64,000 nt of DNA from Polynucleobacter sp. AP-Melu-500A-A1 (GTDB lineage Bacteria; Pseudomonadota; Gammaproteobacteria; Burkholderiales; Burkholderiaceae), in assembly GCF_018882125.1 (NCBI RefSeq), contig NZ_JACVOZ010000001.1:372001-436000 (forward strand), given 5' to 3'. Positions 39,720-49,742 of the stretch are shown piece after piece; position 1 is the stretch's first letter, and every line of letters begins with the position of its first letter. The translations under genes and the position numbers were made by a program. The notes beneath the pieces were generated by a model. That model was not told where the DNA came from and did no database searches. It saw only the letters and a list, made by a program, of their open reading frames with translations.

Positions 39720-40949
39720 ATGAGTAAAGATAATCGCGATCTATTGGTAGGTTTAGATATTGGCACCTCCAAGGTAGTTGCCTTGGTAGCTGAATTAGCT
39801 CCCGACGGCCAATTTAATGTTGTGGGTGTTGGCCAAACTGCATCAAAAGGTTTGAAGAAAGGTGTAGTTGTCAATATTGAAGCAACTGTCCAGTCTATTC
39901 AGAAGGCGCTGGAAGAAGCCGAGGTAATGGCTGATCGCCAAATTGTCCAAGTCTTTACTGGTATTGCTGGTAATCATATTGTGAGTTTTAACTCTAGCGG
40001 TATGGTTGCGATTCGCGACAAAGAGGTTGGCCAAGGTGATGTAGAGCGCGTGCTTGAAACTGCCAAAGCAATCAATATTCCAACGGATCAACAGATTTTG
40101 CATATTTTGGTTCAAGAATTCATCATCGATGGTCAAGAGGATGTTCGTGAGCCAATTGGGATGAGCGGTCTTCGCTTGGAAGTCAAGGTACACATTGTTA
40201 CGGGCGCTGTGAGCGCTGCGCAAAATATTGTGAAGTGTGTTCGACGTTGTGGTTTAGAGGTGAACGATTTAATTCTCCAGCCTTTAGCTTCCAGTTTGGC
40301 AGTATTAACTGATGATGAAAAAGAACTTGGTGTTGTTTTGGTTGATATTGGCGGCGGTACAACGGATATCGCAATTTATTGCCAAGGATCTATTCGTCAT
40401 ACAGCAGTAATTCCTATTGCGGGCGATCAAATAACCAATGACATTGCCATGGCATTGCGTACCCCGACCATTGATGCTGAAGACTTGAAGATTGTGCATG
40501 GAATAGCCCGTCAAGAGATGGCTGATCCTACGGCGATGATTGACGTGCCTGGCGTAGGCGATCGCGAGCCTCGCCCGATGACTAAGCAAGCTCTGGCTGC
40601 AGTGATTGAGCCGCGTGTTGAAGAGTTATTTACTTTAGTGAGGGGTGTCGTTCGTGACTCTGGCTTTGAGGATATGGTCTCTTCAGGAATTGTTCTTACT
40701 GGTGGTACCTCATTAATGCCTGGAATGGTGGAACTTGCTGAACAAGTGTTCTTGCGTCCTGCTCGTATTGGTACGCCTGAATACCGCGGCCATTTGCATG
40801 AAGTGTTACGAAGCCCCAGATATGCCACCAGCATAGGTTTGTTGATGGAAGGCCAAGCGCAGTTATTGCGTGGTCGTCGTGTTTCTCAGTCAGGCGCGTT
40901 ACAAGGTGTTCTCTCGCGCATGAAGGAATGGTTTGCAGGAAATTTTTAA
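39720..40949 (+). CDS. ftsA: Cell division protein FtsA
   Basis: Actin-fold protein that tethers FtsZ to the membrane. VGLDIGTSKVVALVAEL (phosphate 1), VDIGGGTTDIAIY (phosphate 2), the 1C subdomain between and GIVLTGGTSLMPGM (adenosine) are visible. The C-terminal amphipathic tail LSRMKEWFAGNF ends the 409-residue protein, as in other FtsA membrane-targeting helices. Confidence 0.98.
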   Translation: MSKDNRDLLVGLDIGTSKVVALVAELAPDGQFNVVGVGQTASKGLKKGVVVNIEATVQSIQKALEEAEVMADRQIVQVFTGIAGNHIVSFNSSGMVAIRDKEVGQGDVERVLETAKAINIPTDQQILHILVQEFIIDGQEDVREPIGMSGLRLEVKVHIVTGAVSAAQNIVKCVRRCGLEVNDLILQPLASSLAVLTDDEKELGVVLVDIGGGTTDIAIYCQGSIRHTAVIPIAGDQITNDIAMALRTPTIDAEDLKIVHGIARQEMADPTAMIDVPGVGDREPRPMTKQALAAVIEPRVEELFTLVRGVVRDSGFEDMVSSGIVLTGGTSLMPGMVELAEQVFLRPARIGTPEYRGHLHEVLRSPRYATSIGLLMEGQAQLLRGRRVSQSGALQGVLSRMKEWFAGNF

Positions 40950-40988
40950 GTTTTTTTCGTCGTCGTCAATGTAGTAAGTTAATTACCT

Positions 40989-40995
40989 AGGAGGG
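40989..40995 (+). promoter_or_regulatory. Strong ribosome-binding site of ftsZ
   Basis: AGGAGGG, 3 bases before the ATG counting from its last G (about 6 from the core AGGAG). It is the strongest Shine-Dalgarno match in the dcw cluster, in keeping with the high FtsZ level needed relative to FtsA and FtsQ, and lies in the 49-base gap after ftsA. Confidence 0.75.
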
Positions 40996-40998
40996 TAT

Positions 40999-42330
40999 AT
41001 GGAATTTGAAATGTTAGATCAAGATACTGCTGGCAAAACCATTATTAAAGTGGTTGGAGTCGGTGGCGCTGGCGGTAATGCCGTCCAACATATGATCCGT
41101 CGTGGAGTGAATGGCGTAGAGTTCATTTGCATGAATACCGATGCAGGCGCCTTGCAGCGCTCTGAAGCATCTGTGAATTTGCAACTGGGCTCTAGCGGAT
41201 TAGGTGCTGGCGCTAAACCAGAAATTGGTGCTTCATCAGCGATTGAGGCGCGCGAGCGGATTGCAGATGCATTGCAAGGCGCTCATATGGTATTTATCAC
41301 TGCAGGTATGGGTGGTGGTACTGGAACTGGGGCAGCTCCTATCGTGGCACAAGTAGCCAAAGAGATGGGCATCCTGACCGTAGGCGTCATTAGCAAGCCA
41401 TTTGATTTCGAGGGTGTGAAGCGCTTGAAGGTTGCTGAGAACGGCGCTGCCGAGCTCGAGTCTTATGTAGATTCATTAATCGTGGTGCTCAATGAAAAGT
41501 TGTTTGAAGTCATGGGTGAAGATGCTGAGTTTGATAAGGCCTTTGCTTGTGCAGACGACGTATTGCATAACGCTGTTTCTGGAATTGCAGAAATCATCAA
41601 TGTTCAAGGTTTAATTAACGTTGACTTTGAGGATGTGAAAACTGTAATGGGTGAGCAAGGTAAAGCCATGATGGGTACTGCAACCGTATCTGGCATGGAT
41701 CGTGCACGCTTGGCTGCAGAAGCTGCCGTGGCTTCACCATTACTCGAGGGTGTTGATTTGTCAGGCGCACGTGGTGTGTTAGTCAATATCACAGCTAGCC
41801 GTTCATTGAAATTATCTGAAACGCGTGAAGTGATGGCTGCAATTCGTGGTTATGCTGCTGATGATGCAACGGTTATTTTCGGTACGGTATACGACGATAG
41901 CTTGGGTGATGCCTTGCGTGTGACAGTAGTTGCTACTGGCTTGAATAATCCGCAGGCTAGGCAAGCTCACCAGCCAGAAGTAGTGTGGAGACAAGCAACT
42001 GGAACGCATGATGCAATGCCAACCATGGCTGACCTCAATAGCTTTGCTCCTGCCAGCCCTTCTGCTGCTATGAGCAAAGTTGGCATGGACTCTAGCTTAG
42101 GTGCAAGCACTTCAATGGTTGGAGGTTTATCTTCCTTGCCTACCCAATCTGCTGCTACTGGGAGTGTTGATTACAGTCAATATGATTTGCCGCGAGTTTT
42201 TCGTAGCTCTCGCGAGGCGACTCCTGCGCCTACTTTAGGTGCAGATAGCTCTCCTCAGGCTAAATCCATGTTGGACAAGGGGGCTGATTACTATGAAATA
42301 CCAGCCTTTTTGCGTAAGCAAGCAGATTAA
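40999..42330 (+). CDS. ftsZ: Cell division protein FtsZ
   Basis: Tubulin-like GTPase of the division ring. VGGAGGNAVQHM, the GTP signature GMGGGTGTGAAP, the T7 loop with NVDFEDVKTVM, a 90-residue linker rich in Ser/Ala and the conserved C-terminal peptide YEIPAFLRKQAD that binds FtsA. 443 residues, somewhat longer than E. coli FtsZ because of the linker. Last gene of the dcw cluster. Confidence 0.99.
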   Translation: MEFEMLDQDTAGKTIIKVVGVGGAGGNAVQHMIRRGVNGVEFICMNTDAGALQRSEASVNLQLGSSGLGAGAKPEIGASSAIEARERIADALQGAHMVFITAGMGGGTGTGAAPIVAQVAKEMGILTVGVISKPFDFEGVKRLKVAENGAAELESYVDSLIVVLNEKLFEVMGEDAEFDKAFACADDVLHNAVSGIAEIINVQGLINVDFEDVKTVMGEQGKAMMGTATVSGMDRARLAAEAAVASPLLEGVDLSGARGVLVNITASRSLKLSETREVMAAIRGYAADDATVIFGTVYDDSLGDALRVTVVATGLNNPQARQAHQPEVVWRQATGTHDAMPTMADLNSFAPASPSAAMSKVGMDSSLGASTSMVGGLSSLPTQSAATGSVDYSQYDLPRVFRSSREATPAPTLGADSSPQAKSMLDKGADYYEIPAFLRKQAD

Positions 42331-42361
42331 TTGACTGCTCAATACAATAGATAGTTGCGAA

Positions 42362-42413
42362 ATGCCAGCGCGGGCGCCCCTCCGGACGACGAATCCCGCG
42401 CTTGCGTTGGCAT
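42362..42413. other. GC-rich stem-loop between ftsZ and the peroxiredoxin gene
   Basis: AGCGCGGG (42367-42374) pairs perfectly with CCCGCGCT (42395-42402); outer arms ATGCC (42362-42366) and GGCAT (42409-42413) add 5 pairs with a 6-base bulge on the 3' side. The loop is itself GC-rich. No U-tract follows, so it is not a canonical terminator; a processing site, attenuator or small repeat element are options. Confidence 0.5.
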
Positions 42414-42443
42414 ACTAACGAACAACTAATTATTGGAGACGTC

Positions 42444-42944
42444 ATGATTGCTGTTGGACAAAAATTACCAAATGCTACTCTTTATGAGTTTATGAACGAA
42501 GAGAGCGAAGGCTGCTCCTTAGGGCCAAATGCATTTGAAGTTGAGAAGCTTGTTGCTGGCAAAAAAATTGTCATTTTTGCTTTACCTGGTGCATTTACTC
42601 CTACGTGCTCTGCAAAACACACTCCTGGATATGTTGAGCACCACGACGCTATTAAAGCAAAGGGTGTTGATGAGATTTGGTGTATTTCGGTCAATGATCC
42701 ATTTGTGATGGGTGCATGGGGCCGCGATCTAAAAGTCGGCAAAAAAATTCGTATGTTGGGTGATGGCAGCGGAGAGTTCACTAAAAAAGTAGGCCTAGAG
42801 TTAGATTTAGTTGCTCGTGGTTTGGGTGTGCGCTCAGATCGTTATGCCATGATTGTTGAAGATGGCGTAGTAACGGCCTTAGAACGCGAAGCTCCTGGGA
42901 AGTTTGAAGTGAGCGATGCCGCCTCTATTTTGAAAAAACTGTAA
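42444..42944 (+). CDS. Peroxiredoxin, Prx5/AhpE-like (PF08534 type)
   Basis: Thiol peroxidase of 166 residues. The peroxidatic cysteine C55 is in PGAFTPTCSAKHTPGY, the hallmark of the Prx5 group, with the conserved Arg in ARGLGVRSDRYAMIV. These enzymes reduce peroxides using glutathione/glutaredoxin or thioredoxin. The start at 42444 follows GGAG by 5 bases; an earlier frame-open ATG at 42402 lies within the upstream hairpin and is unlikely. Confidence 0.94.
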   Translation: MIAVGQKLPNATLYEFMNEESEGCSLGPNAFEVEKLVAGKKIVIFALPGAFTPTCSAKHTPGYVEHHDAIKAKGVDEIWCISVNDPFVMGAWGRDLKVGKKIRMLGDGSGEFTKKVGLELDLVARGLGVRSDRYAMIVEDGVVTALEREAPGKFEVSDAASILKKL

Positions 42945-42973
42945 TTTCTCCTCCCTCTGAATAGAGATACATC

Positions 42974-43891
42974 ATGATGATGAAGCAACGCACTATCGCT
43001 ACTCCGGTGAAAACCGTAGGGATTGGCTTGCATTCTGGGCGCAAGGTGACGATATTGATCAAGCCTGCGCCCGTCAATTCAGGGGTTCAGTTTGTGCGTG
43101 TTGACACACCAGAGCATTCGGTGGTGCCTGCTACTGCTCTTGCTGTCTGCGATACGCGTCTTGCTTCGGTAATTCAAAAAGATGGTGTGAGAGTTTCTAC
43201 AGTGGAGCACTTGCTTTCTGCCTGTGCTGGCTTAGGTTTAGACAATCTCTTGATTGAATTAGATGGGGAAGAGGTTCCCATCATGGATGGTAGTGCCGCC
43301 TCATTTTTATTTTTAATTGAATCTGCTGGCATTGTGGAGCAAGATTCTCCACGTCAGTTTATGGTCATTAAAAAACCTATCGAGGTTCGTGAGGGTGATA
43401 AGCTTGCACGCTTAGAACCTTTCTTTGGGTATAAGTTAGATTTCACGATCGACTTTAAGCATCCTGCCTTAGATAAAACTGGTCAGCGATTTATTGTCGA
43501 TTTTGCAGAGCATGCTTATCGAAGTGAAATTGGGCGTGCTCGCACGTTTGGCTTCGCTCACGAAGTTGAAGCATTGCGCGAAATGGGTTTGGCCCGTGGA
43601 GGTAGTTTAGATAACGCAATCGTTTTAGATGAGCATCGGATTTTGAATAACGAAGAACTGCGTTACGAAGATGAATTTGTACGACATAAAATTTTGGATG
43701 CTATTGGCGACTTGTATTTAGTAGGTCATCCAATTATTGGCGCCTATGTGGCCGAGAAATCTGGGCATGCTTTGAATAACGCTTTGTTGCATAAGTTGTT
43801 AGAAGATCCAAGCGCCTATGAAATTTGCACTTTTTCGGTGAATAAGGCCCCTGAAGCCTACTCTCAAGAGAGTCAGCCACTCTTTTTCTGA
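42974..43891 (+). CDS. lpxC: UDP-3-O-acyl-N-acetylglucosamine deacetylase
   Basis: Committed step of lipid A synthesis. Zinc ligands: His in [12 protein letters not shown] and the [12 protein letters not shown] motif (HxxxD). [13 protein letters not shown] opens the protein and DGSAASF is present. 305 residues. Several in-frame ATGs in a row (ATGATGATG) make the first residues uncertain. Its usual place, downstream of ftsZ. Confidence 0.97.
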   Translation: MMMKQRTIATPVKTVGIGLHSGRKVTILIKPAPVNSGVQFVRVDTPEHSVVPATALAVCDTRLASVIQKDGVRVSTVEHLLSACAGLGLDNLLIELDGEEVPIMDGSAASFLFLIESAGIVEQDSPRQFMVIKKPIEVREGDKLARLEPFFGYKLDFTIDFKHPALDKTGQRFIVDFAEHAYRSEIGRARTFGFAHEVEALREMGLARGGSLDNAIVLDEHRILNNEELRYEDEFVRHKILDAIGDLYLVGHPIIGAYVAEKSGHALNNALLHKLLEDPSAYEICTFSVNKAPEAYSQESQPLFF

Positions 43892-43904
43892 GAAATTCTT
43901 CTCA
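43889..43904. terminator. Small hairpin between convergent lpxC and dciA
   Basis: TGAGAA, loop ATTC, TTCTCA: a perfect 6-bp stem overlapping the lpxC stop, followed on the plus strand by ATTATTT. Low GC, so a weak terminator at best. Confidence 0.35.
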
Positions 43905-43905
43905 A

Positions 43906-44409
43906 TTATTTAGGTTTGTTTTGCAGTAATTTCTCAACTGCTTTGCGCAGGCTTGAGTCGGGAGCTAATTTTTCTAGCAATTCCTGCCAAGAAGATCTAG
44001 CCACCTCATTTAAACCGGTTGGTTTTCGCGCTGCTCCTGCATCGATGCGGGGTTTGACCTCCCAGCTTGCTGGTGCTGGCTTCAGTTGCACTTTAATGGC
44101 ACTGCAAACCAAGCCATTTTTCGATAACTCATTGATTAGGCTCGGTAAAACCTGCTGAAGACGGCTTGCAATACTGGCATTACTGACTAGCAGAAACAAC
44201 TCATTTTGGGTGCCTTGGCGCCATCCAGCCTCGATTTTTTGACTTAAGTGCCCTAAATCAAGGGCTGTTAAAGCCTGAGTTAGGGTCGATTTGAGTTGGG
44301 CTAGATCCTCGGTCCTTGCCAAAATGCTTCCCAAGCCTTCAGATTCTCGAAGGTAATCCACCCATTCATGGGCAGTTTGCTGACGTTTCGGTTTAGGGGG
44401 AAAGTTCAT
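43906..44409 (-). CDS. DUF721/DciA-family protein
   Basis: 167 residues. The middle carries the DUF721 pattern (GWRQGTQNELFLLVSNASIASRL split by a GTQNELF strand, then LPSLINEL). In many bacteria DciA proteins help load the replicative helicase DnaB. The C-terminal part (ARSSWQELLEKLAPDSSLRKAVEKLL) is a helical extension. Convergent with lpxC and divergent from secA, with 53 bases to the secA start; this neighbourhood is common in Burkholderiales. Confidence 0.75.
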   Translation of the reverse strand: MNFPPKPKRQQTAHEWVDYLRESEGLGSILARTEDLAQLKSTLTQALTALDLGHLSQKIEAGWRQGTQNELFLLVSNASIASRLQQVLPSLINELSKNGLVCSAIKVQLKPAPASWEVKPRIDAGAARKPTGLNEVARSSWQELLEKLAPDSSLRKAVEKLLQNKPK

Positions 44410-44462
44410 AAAAAAGAGGTTGCGGGTGATAAACTCAAGGTCTTCATTTTCTTCAATATCCC

Positions 44463-47222
44463 ATGGTAATCGGTCTTCTTAAAACCCTGGTCGGCAGTCG
44501 TAACGACCGCCTCTTAAAACAGTATCGCAAAGTGGTTGCTAAGGTTGGCGCTTTCGAGCCTAGTCTGCAAGCTTTGGATGATGCTGCACTGGCTGCAAAG
44601 ACGGAGCAATTTAAAGCTCGTTTAGCGGCTGGCGAAGCGCTGGACGATATTGCCCCTGAGGCATTTGCTGTCGTTCGCGAAGCCAGCGTACGCGTGATGA
44701 AGATGCGCCATTTTGATGCCCAGATCATCGGTGGTTTCGCTTTGCATCAAGGCAAGATTGCTGAGATGGGTACTGGCGAAGGAAAAACCTTAACTGCTAC
44801 GCTTCCGGTGTATTTGAATGCACTTACTGGCAAAGGCGTGCATGTAGTTACTGTGAATGATTACTTGGCACAGCGTGATGCTGAGTGGATGTCTAAGTTA
44901 TATAACTTTTTGGGTATGCAAGTCGGGGTCAATCTTTCGCAGATGGATCACGCTACTAAGGAAGCAGCTTACGCAGCAGATATTACCTACGGTACTAACA
45001 ACGAATTTGGATTTGATTACTTGCGCGATAACATGGTGCAAGACTTAGGTCAGCGCGTACAACGTGGTTTAGCTTACGCGATTGTTGACGAGGTTGATTC
45101 GATTTTGATTGATGAAGCGCGTACGCCATTAATCATTTCAGGCCAAGCTGATGACCATACAGATTTATATCTCAAAATTAATGCACTACCTACTTATTTA
45201 GACTTACAAATTGGCGAAGAAAAAGCTGATGGAACCGGTGTTGAAAAGCCAGGTGATTATTGGGTAGATGAAAAGTCTCAGCAGGTATATTTGACTGAGC
45301 AAGGTCACGATAAGGCTGAAACGGTATTGGTGCAATTAGGAGCCCTTAATGATGGCAACTCCTTATATGCTCCACAAAACATTACCTTGATGCACCATGT
45401 GTACGCTGCTTTGCGTGCACACTCTTTATTCCACCTCGATCAACATTACGTAGTGCAAAATAATGAAGTCATCATCGTTGATGAATTTACTGGCCGCTTA
45501 ATGCAGGGCCGTCGTTGGTCGGATGGATTGCACCAAGCAGTAGAAGCTAAAGAAGGCGTTCCGATTCAGAATGAGAATCAAACCTTAGCGACAATTACAT
45601 TCCAGAATTACTTCCGGATGTACGGTAAGTTGGCAGGTATGACCGGTACTGCCGATACCGAAGCATATGAATTCAAAGAAATTTACAATCTTGAAACCGT
45701 GGTGATTCCACCAAACAGAATCAGCCAGCGTAAAGATCGTCAGGATCAGATTTATAAGTCATCACGTGAGCGTTATGACGCCGTAGTTAAAGATATTGAA
45801 GATTGCTACGAGCGCGGTCAACCAGTGCTTGTTGGTACTACTTCGATTGAAAACTCAGAATTGATCGCAAAGCTTCTTGATCAACGCAAAATGCCGCATC
45901 AAGTTCTCAATGCGAAACAGCACCAGCGTGAAGCAGAAATTATTGCCCAAGCAGGGCGCCCTAAGATGATCACGATTGCTACCAATATGGCTGGTCGTGG
46001 AACTGATATTGTGCTGGGCGGTAACGTAGGTAAGCAATCCTCTTTGCTTGAAGCTGATGCAGCTTTAACTGATGCAGAGAAGGCTACGAAGATTAAGGGT
46101 CTTCAAGATGAGTGGCAAAGTATTCATGATCAAGTACTAAATGCTGGCGGTTTACACATTATTGGTACTGAGCGTCACGAGAGTCGTCGAATTGATAATC
46201 AGTTAAGAGGTCGCTCTGGTCGCCAGGGTGACCCAGGCTCATCCCGTTTTTATCTTTCTTTAGATGATCCTCTTTTGCGTATTTTTGCTGGAGATCGCTT
46301 ACGCGCTGTGATGGAGCGCTTGAAGATGCCTGATGGTGAACCAATTGAAGCAGGCATGGTGACTCGTTCTATCGAGTCAGCGCAACGCAAAGTAGAAGGT
46401 CGTAACTTCGATATTCGTAAGCAATTATTGGAGTACGACAACGTTGCAAATGATCAACGTAAAGAAACCTATCGCCTTAGAAATGAAGTTTTAGAGAGTA
46501 GTGATGTTGGCGGGTTGATTGCTAATCTGCTTGAAGACGTACTTCGCTCGGTATGCGCTATTTATGTGCCACAAGATTCTATGGAGGAACAGTGGGATTT
46601 GGTTGGCCTGGAAAATGCACTGGCAAGTGAATGGGGTCTTACTGTTGATTTACAGAAATGGGTTGAAAGTGCCGAGACGGTTGAAGATTCTGAAATCTTT
46701 GAGCGAGTATTACAGGCCGCTAAAGCGTCATACGATGCCAAAGTGGATTTGAGTGGTAGAGAGTCTTTTGCTGGTTTTGAGCGTTCAGTACTTTTATATA
46801 GCTTAGATAGCCATTGGCGTGAACATTTAGCTGCATTAGACCATTTGCGCCAAGGTATTCATTTGCGCGGCTATGCCCAAAAAGATCCTAAGCAAGAATA
46901 TCGTCGCGAAGCCTTCGAGTTGTATGGTGAACTCTTAGATGTGATCAAGAATGATGTAGTGAAAAGCATCATGACCGTGCAAATTCGGAGTGCTAGTGAG
47001 TTAGACCAGGCCTCAGAATCTATCAATGAGGATTTGGCTAAGTTATCTGATGTGAAATATCAACATGCAGACGCAGATGCTGCTATATCTAGTCCTGTAG
47101 ACCCAGCTGAAGTGGAATTAACGCCAGCGCCCTTACGTGCAGGTCCTAAGGTTGGCCGTAATGACCCATGTCCTTGCGGCAGTGGTAAGAAATATAAGAA
47201 TTGTCACGGTGCGCTAGCGTAA
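44463..47222 (+). CDS. secA: Protein translocase ATPase SecA
   Basis: Motor of the Sec pathway, binding SecYEG at the inner membrane. Walker A GTGEGKT (103-109), [19 protein letters not shown], the second nucleotide fold [14 protein letters not shown] with [17 protein letters not shown], and a C-terminal zinc-binding segment [14 protein letters not shown] that binds SecB. 919 residues. No secM is seen upstream. A strong hairpin terminator follows 27 bases after the stop. Confidence 0.99.
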   Translation: MVIGLLKTLVGSRNDRLLKQYRKVVAKVGAFEPSLQALDDAALAAKTEQFKARLAAGEALDDIAPEAFAVVREASVRVMKMRHFDAQIIGGFALHQGKIAEMGTGEGKTLTATLPVYLNALTGKGVHVVTVNDYLAQRDAEWMSKLYNFLGMQVGVNLSQMDHATKEAAYAADITYGTNNEFGFDYLRDNMVQDLGQRVQRGLAYAIVDEVDSILIDEARTPLIISGQADDHTDLYLKINALPTYLDLQIGEEKADGTGVEKPGDYWVDEKSQQVYLTEQGHDKAETVLVQLGALNDGNSLYAPQNITLMHHVYAALRAHSLFHLDQHYVVQNNEVIIVDEFTGRLMQGRRWSDGLHQAVEAKEGVPIQNENQTLATITFQNYFRMYGKLAGMTGTADTEAYEFKEIYNLETVVIPPNRISQRKDRQDQIYKSSRERYDAVVKDIEDCYERGQPVLVGTTSIENSELIAKLLDQRKMPHQVLNAKQHQREAEIIAQAGRPKMITIATNMAGRGTDIVLGGNVGKQSSLLEADAALTDAEKATKIKGLQDEWQSIHDQVLNAGGLHIIGTERHESRRIDNQLRGRSGRQGDPGSSRFYLSLDDPLLRIFAGDRLRAVMERLKMPDGEPIEAGMVTRSIESAQRKVEGRNFDIRKQLLEYDNVANDQRKETYRLRNEVLESSDVGGLIANLLEDVLRSVCAIYVPQDSMEEQWDLVGLENALASEWGLTVDLQKWVESAETVEDSEIFERVLQAAKASYDAKVDLSGRESFAGFERSVLLYSLDSHWREHLAALDHLRQGIHLRGYAQKDPKQEYRREAFELYGELLDVIKNDVVKSIMTVQIRSASELDQASESINEDLAKLSDVKYQHADADAAISSPVDPAEVELTPAPLRAGPKVGRNDPCPCGSGKKYKNCHGALA

Positions 47223-47249
47223 AACGTCTAAATTCTGTAGAAACACCTT

Positions 47250-47275
47250 GGGGGCCGAACGCCCCCATTTCTTTT
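47250..47275 (+). terminator. Intrinsic terminator after secA
   Basis: GGGGGC (47250-47255) and GCCCCC (47261-47266) with a 5-base loop, then ATTTCTTTT. A second weaker stem GCCC/GGGC lies at 47288-47300. Confidence 0.85.
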
Positions 47276-47330
47276 GCCAAAACCTTGGCCCCTCTAGGGC
47301 TTTCCCTAACTATGCGCAGTCAAATTTTTG

Positions 47331-47365
47331 GTCGAATATCGACTTCTATATGCAAAAGATTGCAT
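47331..47365. promoter_or_regulatory. Inverted repeats upstream of the AOR operon
   Basis: GTCGA-ATA-TCGAC (47331-47343) is a perfect 5+3+5 inverted repeat, and ATGCA-AAAGAT-TGCAT (47350-47365) a second, 22 bases before the first gene's start. The two lie where a promoter would be and may be operator sites. AAAGGA at 47375 is the ribosome site. Confidence 0.45.
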
Positions 47366-47386
47366 TTATAAGTAAAAGGAATCGGC

Positions 47387-47863
47387 ATGCAAAAGTCATT
47401 GCAAATCAACGCGGATAAGTGCACTGGTTGTCTTCAGTGTGAAATGGCCTGTAGTTATGAGCACTACGGTGTTTTTAATACTTCTAAATCTCGAATTAAG
47501 GTATTTGAATTTCACAAAACTGGTAAAAAAGTTCCCTATACTTGTACACAATGTGATGAGGCTTGGTGTCTCCAAGCATGCCCAGTAGATGCCATTCGAG
47601 TGGATTTCATTACTGGCGCCAAAGTTGTTTCTGATGACACCTGTGTTGGTTGTAAGGTGTGCACAATCTCTTGCCCATTCGGAACAATTAATTATGTGCA
47701 AGACACAGGCAAAGTACAAAAATGTGATTTATGTGGAGGTGATCCAGCCTGCGCAACTGCATGTCCAACTGGAGCTATTACTTATGTAGATGCTGATTGG
47801 ACTGGTCTAGATAGGATGCGTGAGTGGGCCGATAAGCTTGGCAATCAAGATATCGCTAACTAA
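47387..47863 (+). CDS. Ferredoxin-like electron-transfer subunit of aldehyde oxidoreductase
   Basis: 158 residues with sixteen cysteines in four [4Fe-4S] motifs: C12/15/18/22, C53/56/61/65, C86/89/92/96 and C113/116/122/126. This is the polyferredoxin type (DMSO reductase B/HycB-like) that accompanies tungsten aldehyde oxidoreductases of the AorABC kind known from Aromatoleum aromaticum. It would wire the catalytic subunit to the FAD subunit. First gene of the operon, 21 bases before the catalytic subunit. Cytoplasmic: no signal peptide. Confidence 0.88.
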   Translation: MQKSLQINADKCTGCLQCEMACSYEHYGVFNTSKSRIKVFEFHKTGKKVPYTCTQCDEAWCLQACPVDAIRVDFITGAKVVSDDTCVGCKVCTISCPFGTINYVQDTGKVQKCDLCGGDPACATACPTGAITYVDADWTGLDRMREWADKLGNQDIAN

Positions 47864-47884
47864 TAAAGTATAGGAAAAAATATC

Positions 47885-49732
47885 ATGTCATGGGCTGGAA
47901 AACTTTTACGCGTTAACTTAAGCAAGGGCACTTGCCAATCCGAGCCACTCAATATGAAGTGGGCTAAAGAATATTTAGGGTCAAGAGGTATGGCTACTAA
48001 GTATTTTGTTGAAGAAGTAGATCCTAAGGTCGATCCGCTTTCTCCAGAGAATAAAATTATTTGGGCTACTGGCCCTTTAACTGGGACGATGGCATCTACG
48101 GGAGGGCGTTATACAGTTGTGACTAAAGGTCCTTTGACAGGCGCGATTGCTTGCTCAAACTCCGGTGGTTATTGGGGTGCGGAATTAAAGATGGCTGGCT
48201 GGGATATGGTGATCTTTGAAGGTAAGTCACCGAAGCCAGTCTATTTATATATTGAGAACGATAAAGCAGAGTTGTTAGATGCTTCTGATCTCTGGGGTAG
48301 ATCAGTCTGGGAGACTGAGCCTACTATCAAAATCAAACATCAAGATCCGCAGATCCGGGTGTCATGTATCGGGCGGGCTGGTGAAAATCAAGTCTTATAC
48401 GCTGCTATTGTGAATGACTTACATCGTGCTGCAGGCCGTTCAGGCGTTGGCGCTGTGATGGGTAGTAAAAATTTAAAAGCGATTGCAGTTAGAGGCACTA
48501 TAGGAGTAGGCAATCTCAAGGATCCTAAGGCATTTATGGCGGCTACTGCCGCAGGTAAGGCCGTATTGGCTGGACATGCTGTGACAGGACAAGGTTTGCC
48601 AACTTATGGAACCCAAGTCCTCATGAACGTGATTAATGAAGTTGGTGCATTGCCTACTCGTAATCATCAAGATGTTCAGTTCGAGGGCGCTAAGGATATT
48701 TCCGCTGAAGCAATGGCGGAACCTCGTGAGTCAGATGGCAAAGCCCATTTAGTGACAAACCAAGCATGCTTTGCTTGCACTATTGCCTGCGGCCGTATTT
48801 CTAAAATTGATGACACCCATTTTTCAATTGAAAATAAACCGCAGCATATGCATGCATCTGGTGGACTTGAATACGAGGCGGCCTGGGCTTTGGGTGCCGC
48901 AAATGGAGTGAATGATTTAGAGACATTGCAATACGCAAACCAGTTATGTAATGAACAAGGAATAGATCCCATTTCTTTCGGAGCAACTGTTGGTGCTGTG
49001 ATGGAGTTGTATGAAATGGGTGTTCTAACCAAAGAACAGATTGGAATCGAGGCGCCTTTTGGGTCCGCTAAAGCGCTTTGTTACTTGGCAGAAATTACTA
49101 CCGAAGGAACAGGTTTTGGAAAAGAGATGGGCCAAGGCTCAGCTCGTTTAACTAAAAAGTACGGTCACCCTGATCTTTCGATGAGTGTTAAAGGTCAAGA
49201 GTTCCCGGCCTATGACGGTCGAGTGATTCAAGGTATTGGCCTTGCTTATGCGACTTCTAATCGCGGAGCTTGCCATCTTCGGGGTTATACGATTGCCTCT
49301 GAAGTCTTGGGTATTCCAGTAAAAACTGAACCTGGTGATACCGATGGCAAACCTGAATTGGTTAAAGCCTTCCAAGATGCAACTGCCGCTTTTGATTCTG
49401 CTGGTATTTGTATCTTCACTAGCTTTGCATGGACGCTCGCAGACGTCGCGCCACAATTGCAGGCAGCTTGCGGGGATGAATTTACTGTGGAAAATTTGAC
49501 AACGATTGGTGAGCGTATCTGGAACATGGAACGCGACTTTAATAATCGTGCCGGCTTTACCAATAAAGATGACAAGCTACCTAAGCGCTTGATGACCGAG
49601 GCAGCTAAGACTGGACCAGGCAAAGGCTCTGTAAGCGGTTTAGACAAGATGTTGCCTGAGTATTACAAGATTCGGGGTTGGGATCCAGAAGGGCGCCCCA
49701 GCGCGGAAACAATGAAGCGTTTAGGCCTTTGA
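47885..49732 (+). CDS. Aldehyde ferredoxin oxidoreductase, tungsten-pterin catalytic subunit
   Basis: Oxidises aldehydes to acids at a W-bis-pterin site; the reverse reaction is also known in the family. 615 residues. The [4Fe-4S] ligands are C295, C298 and C302 (CFACTIAC) and C509, which sits in the pterin-binding DSAGIC (504-509). The N-terminus GKLLRVNLSKG and TGPLTGTMASTGGRY with AIACSNSGGYWGAELKMAG are standard AOR family N-domain motifs. It is of the AOR type rather than the GOR/FOR types only by overall look. Codon use resembles neighbouring genes. Confidence 0.93.
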   Translation: MSWAGKLLRVNLSKGTCQSEPLNMKWAKEYLGSRGMATKYFVEEVDPKVDPLSPENKIIWATGPLTGTMASTGGRYTVVTKGPLTGAIACSNSGGYWGAELKMAGWDMVIFEGKSPKPVYLYIENDKAELLDASDLWGRSVWETEPTIKIKHQDPQIRVSCIGRAGENQVLYAAIVNDLHRAAGRSGVGAVMGSKNLKAIAVRGTIGVGNLKDPKAFMAATAAGKAVLAGHAVTGQGLPTYGTQVLMNVINEVGALPTRNHQDVQFEGAKDISAEAMAEPRESDGKAHLVTNQACFACTIACGRISKIDDTHFSIENKPQHMHASGGLEYEAAWALGAANGVNDLETLQYANQLCNEQGIDPISFGATVGAVMELYEMGVLTKEQIGIEAPFGSAKALCYLAEITTEGTGFGKEMGQGSARLTKKYGHPDLSMSVKGQEFPAYDGRVIQGIGLAYATSNRGACHLRGYTIASEVLGIPVKTEPGDTDGKPELVKAFQDATAAFDSAGICIFTSFAWTLADVAPQLQAACGDEFTVENLTTIGERIWNMERDFNNRAGFTNKDDKLPKRLMTEAAKTGPGKGSVSGLDKMLPEYYKIRGWDPEGRPSAETMKRLGL

Positions 49733-49742
49733 GTTTCTATCT

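Noticed and set aside
42402-42443. Upstream start of the peroxiredoxin
   Set aside because: It begins in the 3' arm of the GC-rich hairpin, has no ribosome site, and adds residues not seen in the family; ATG 42444 has GGAG in place.
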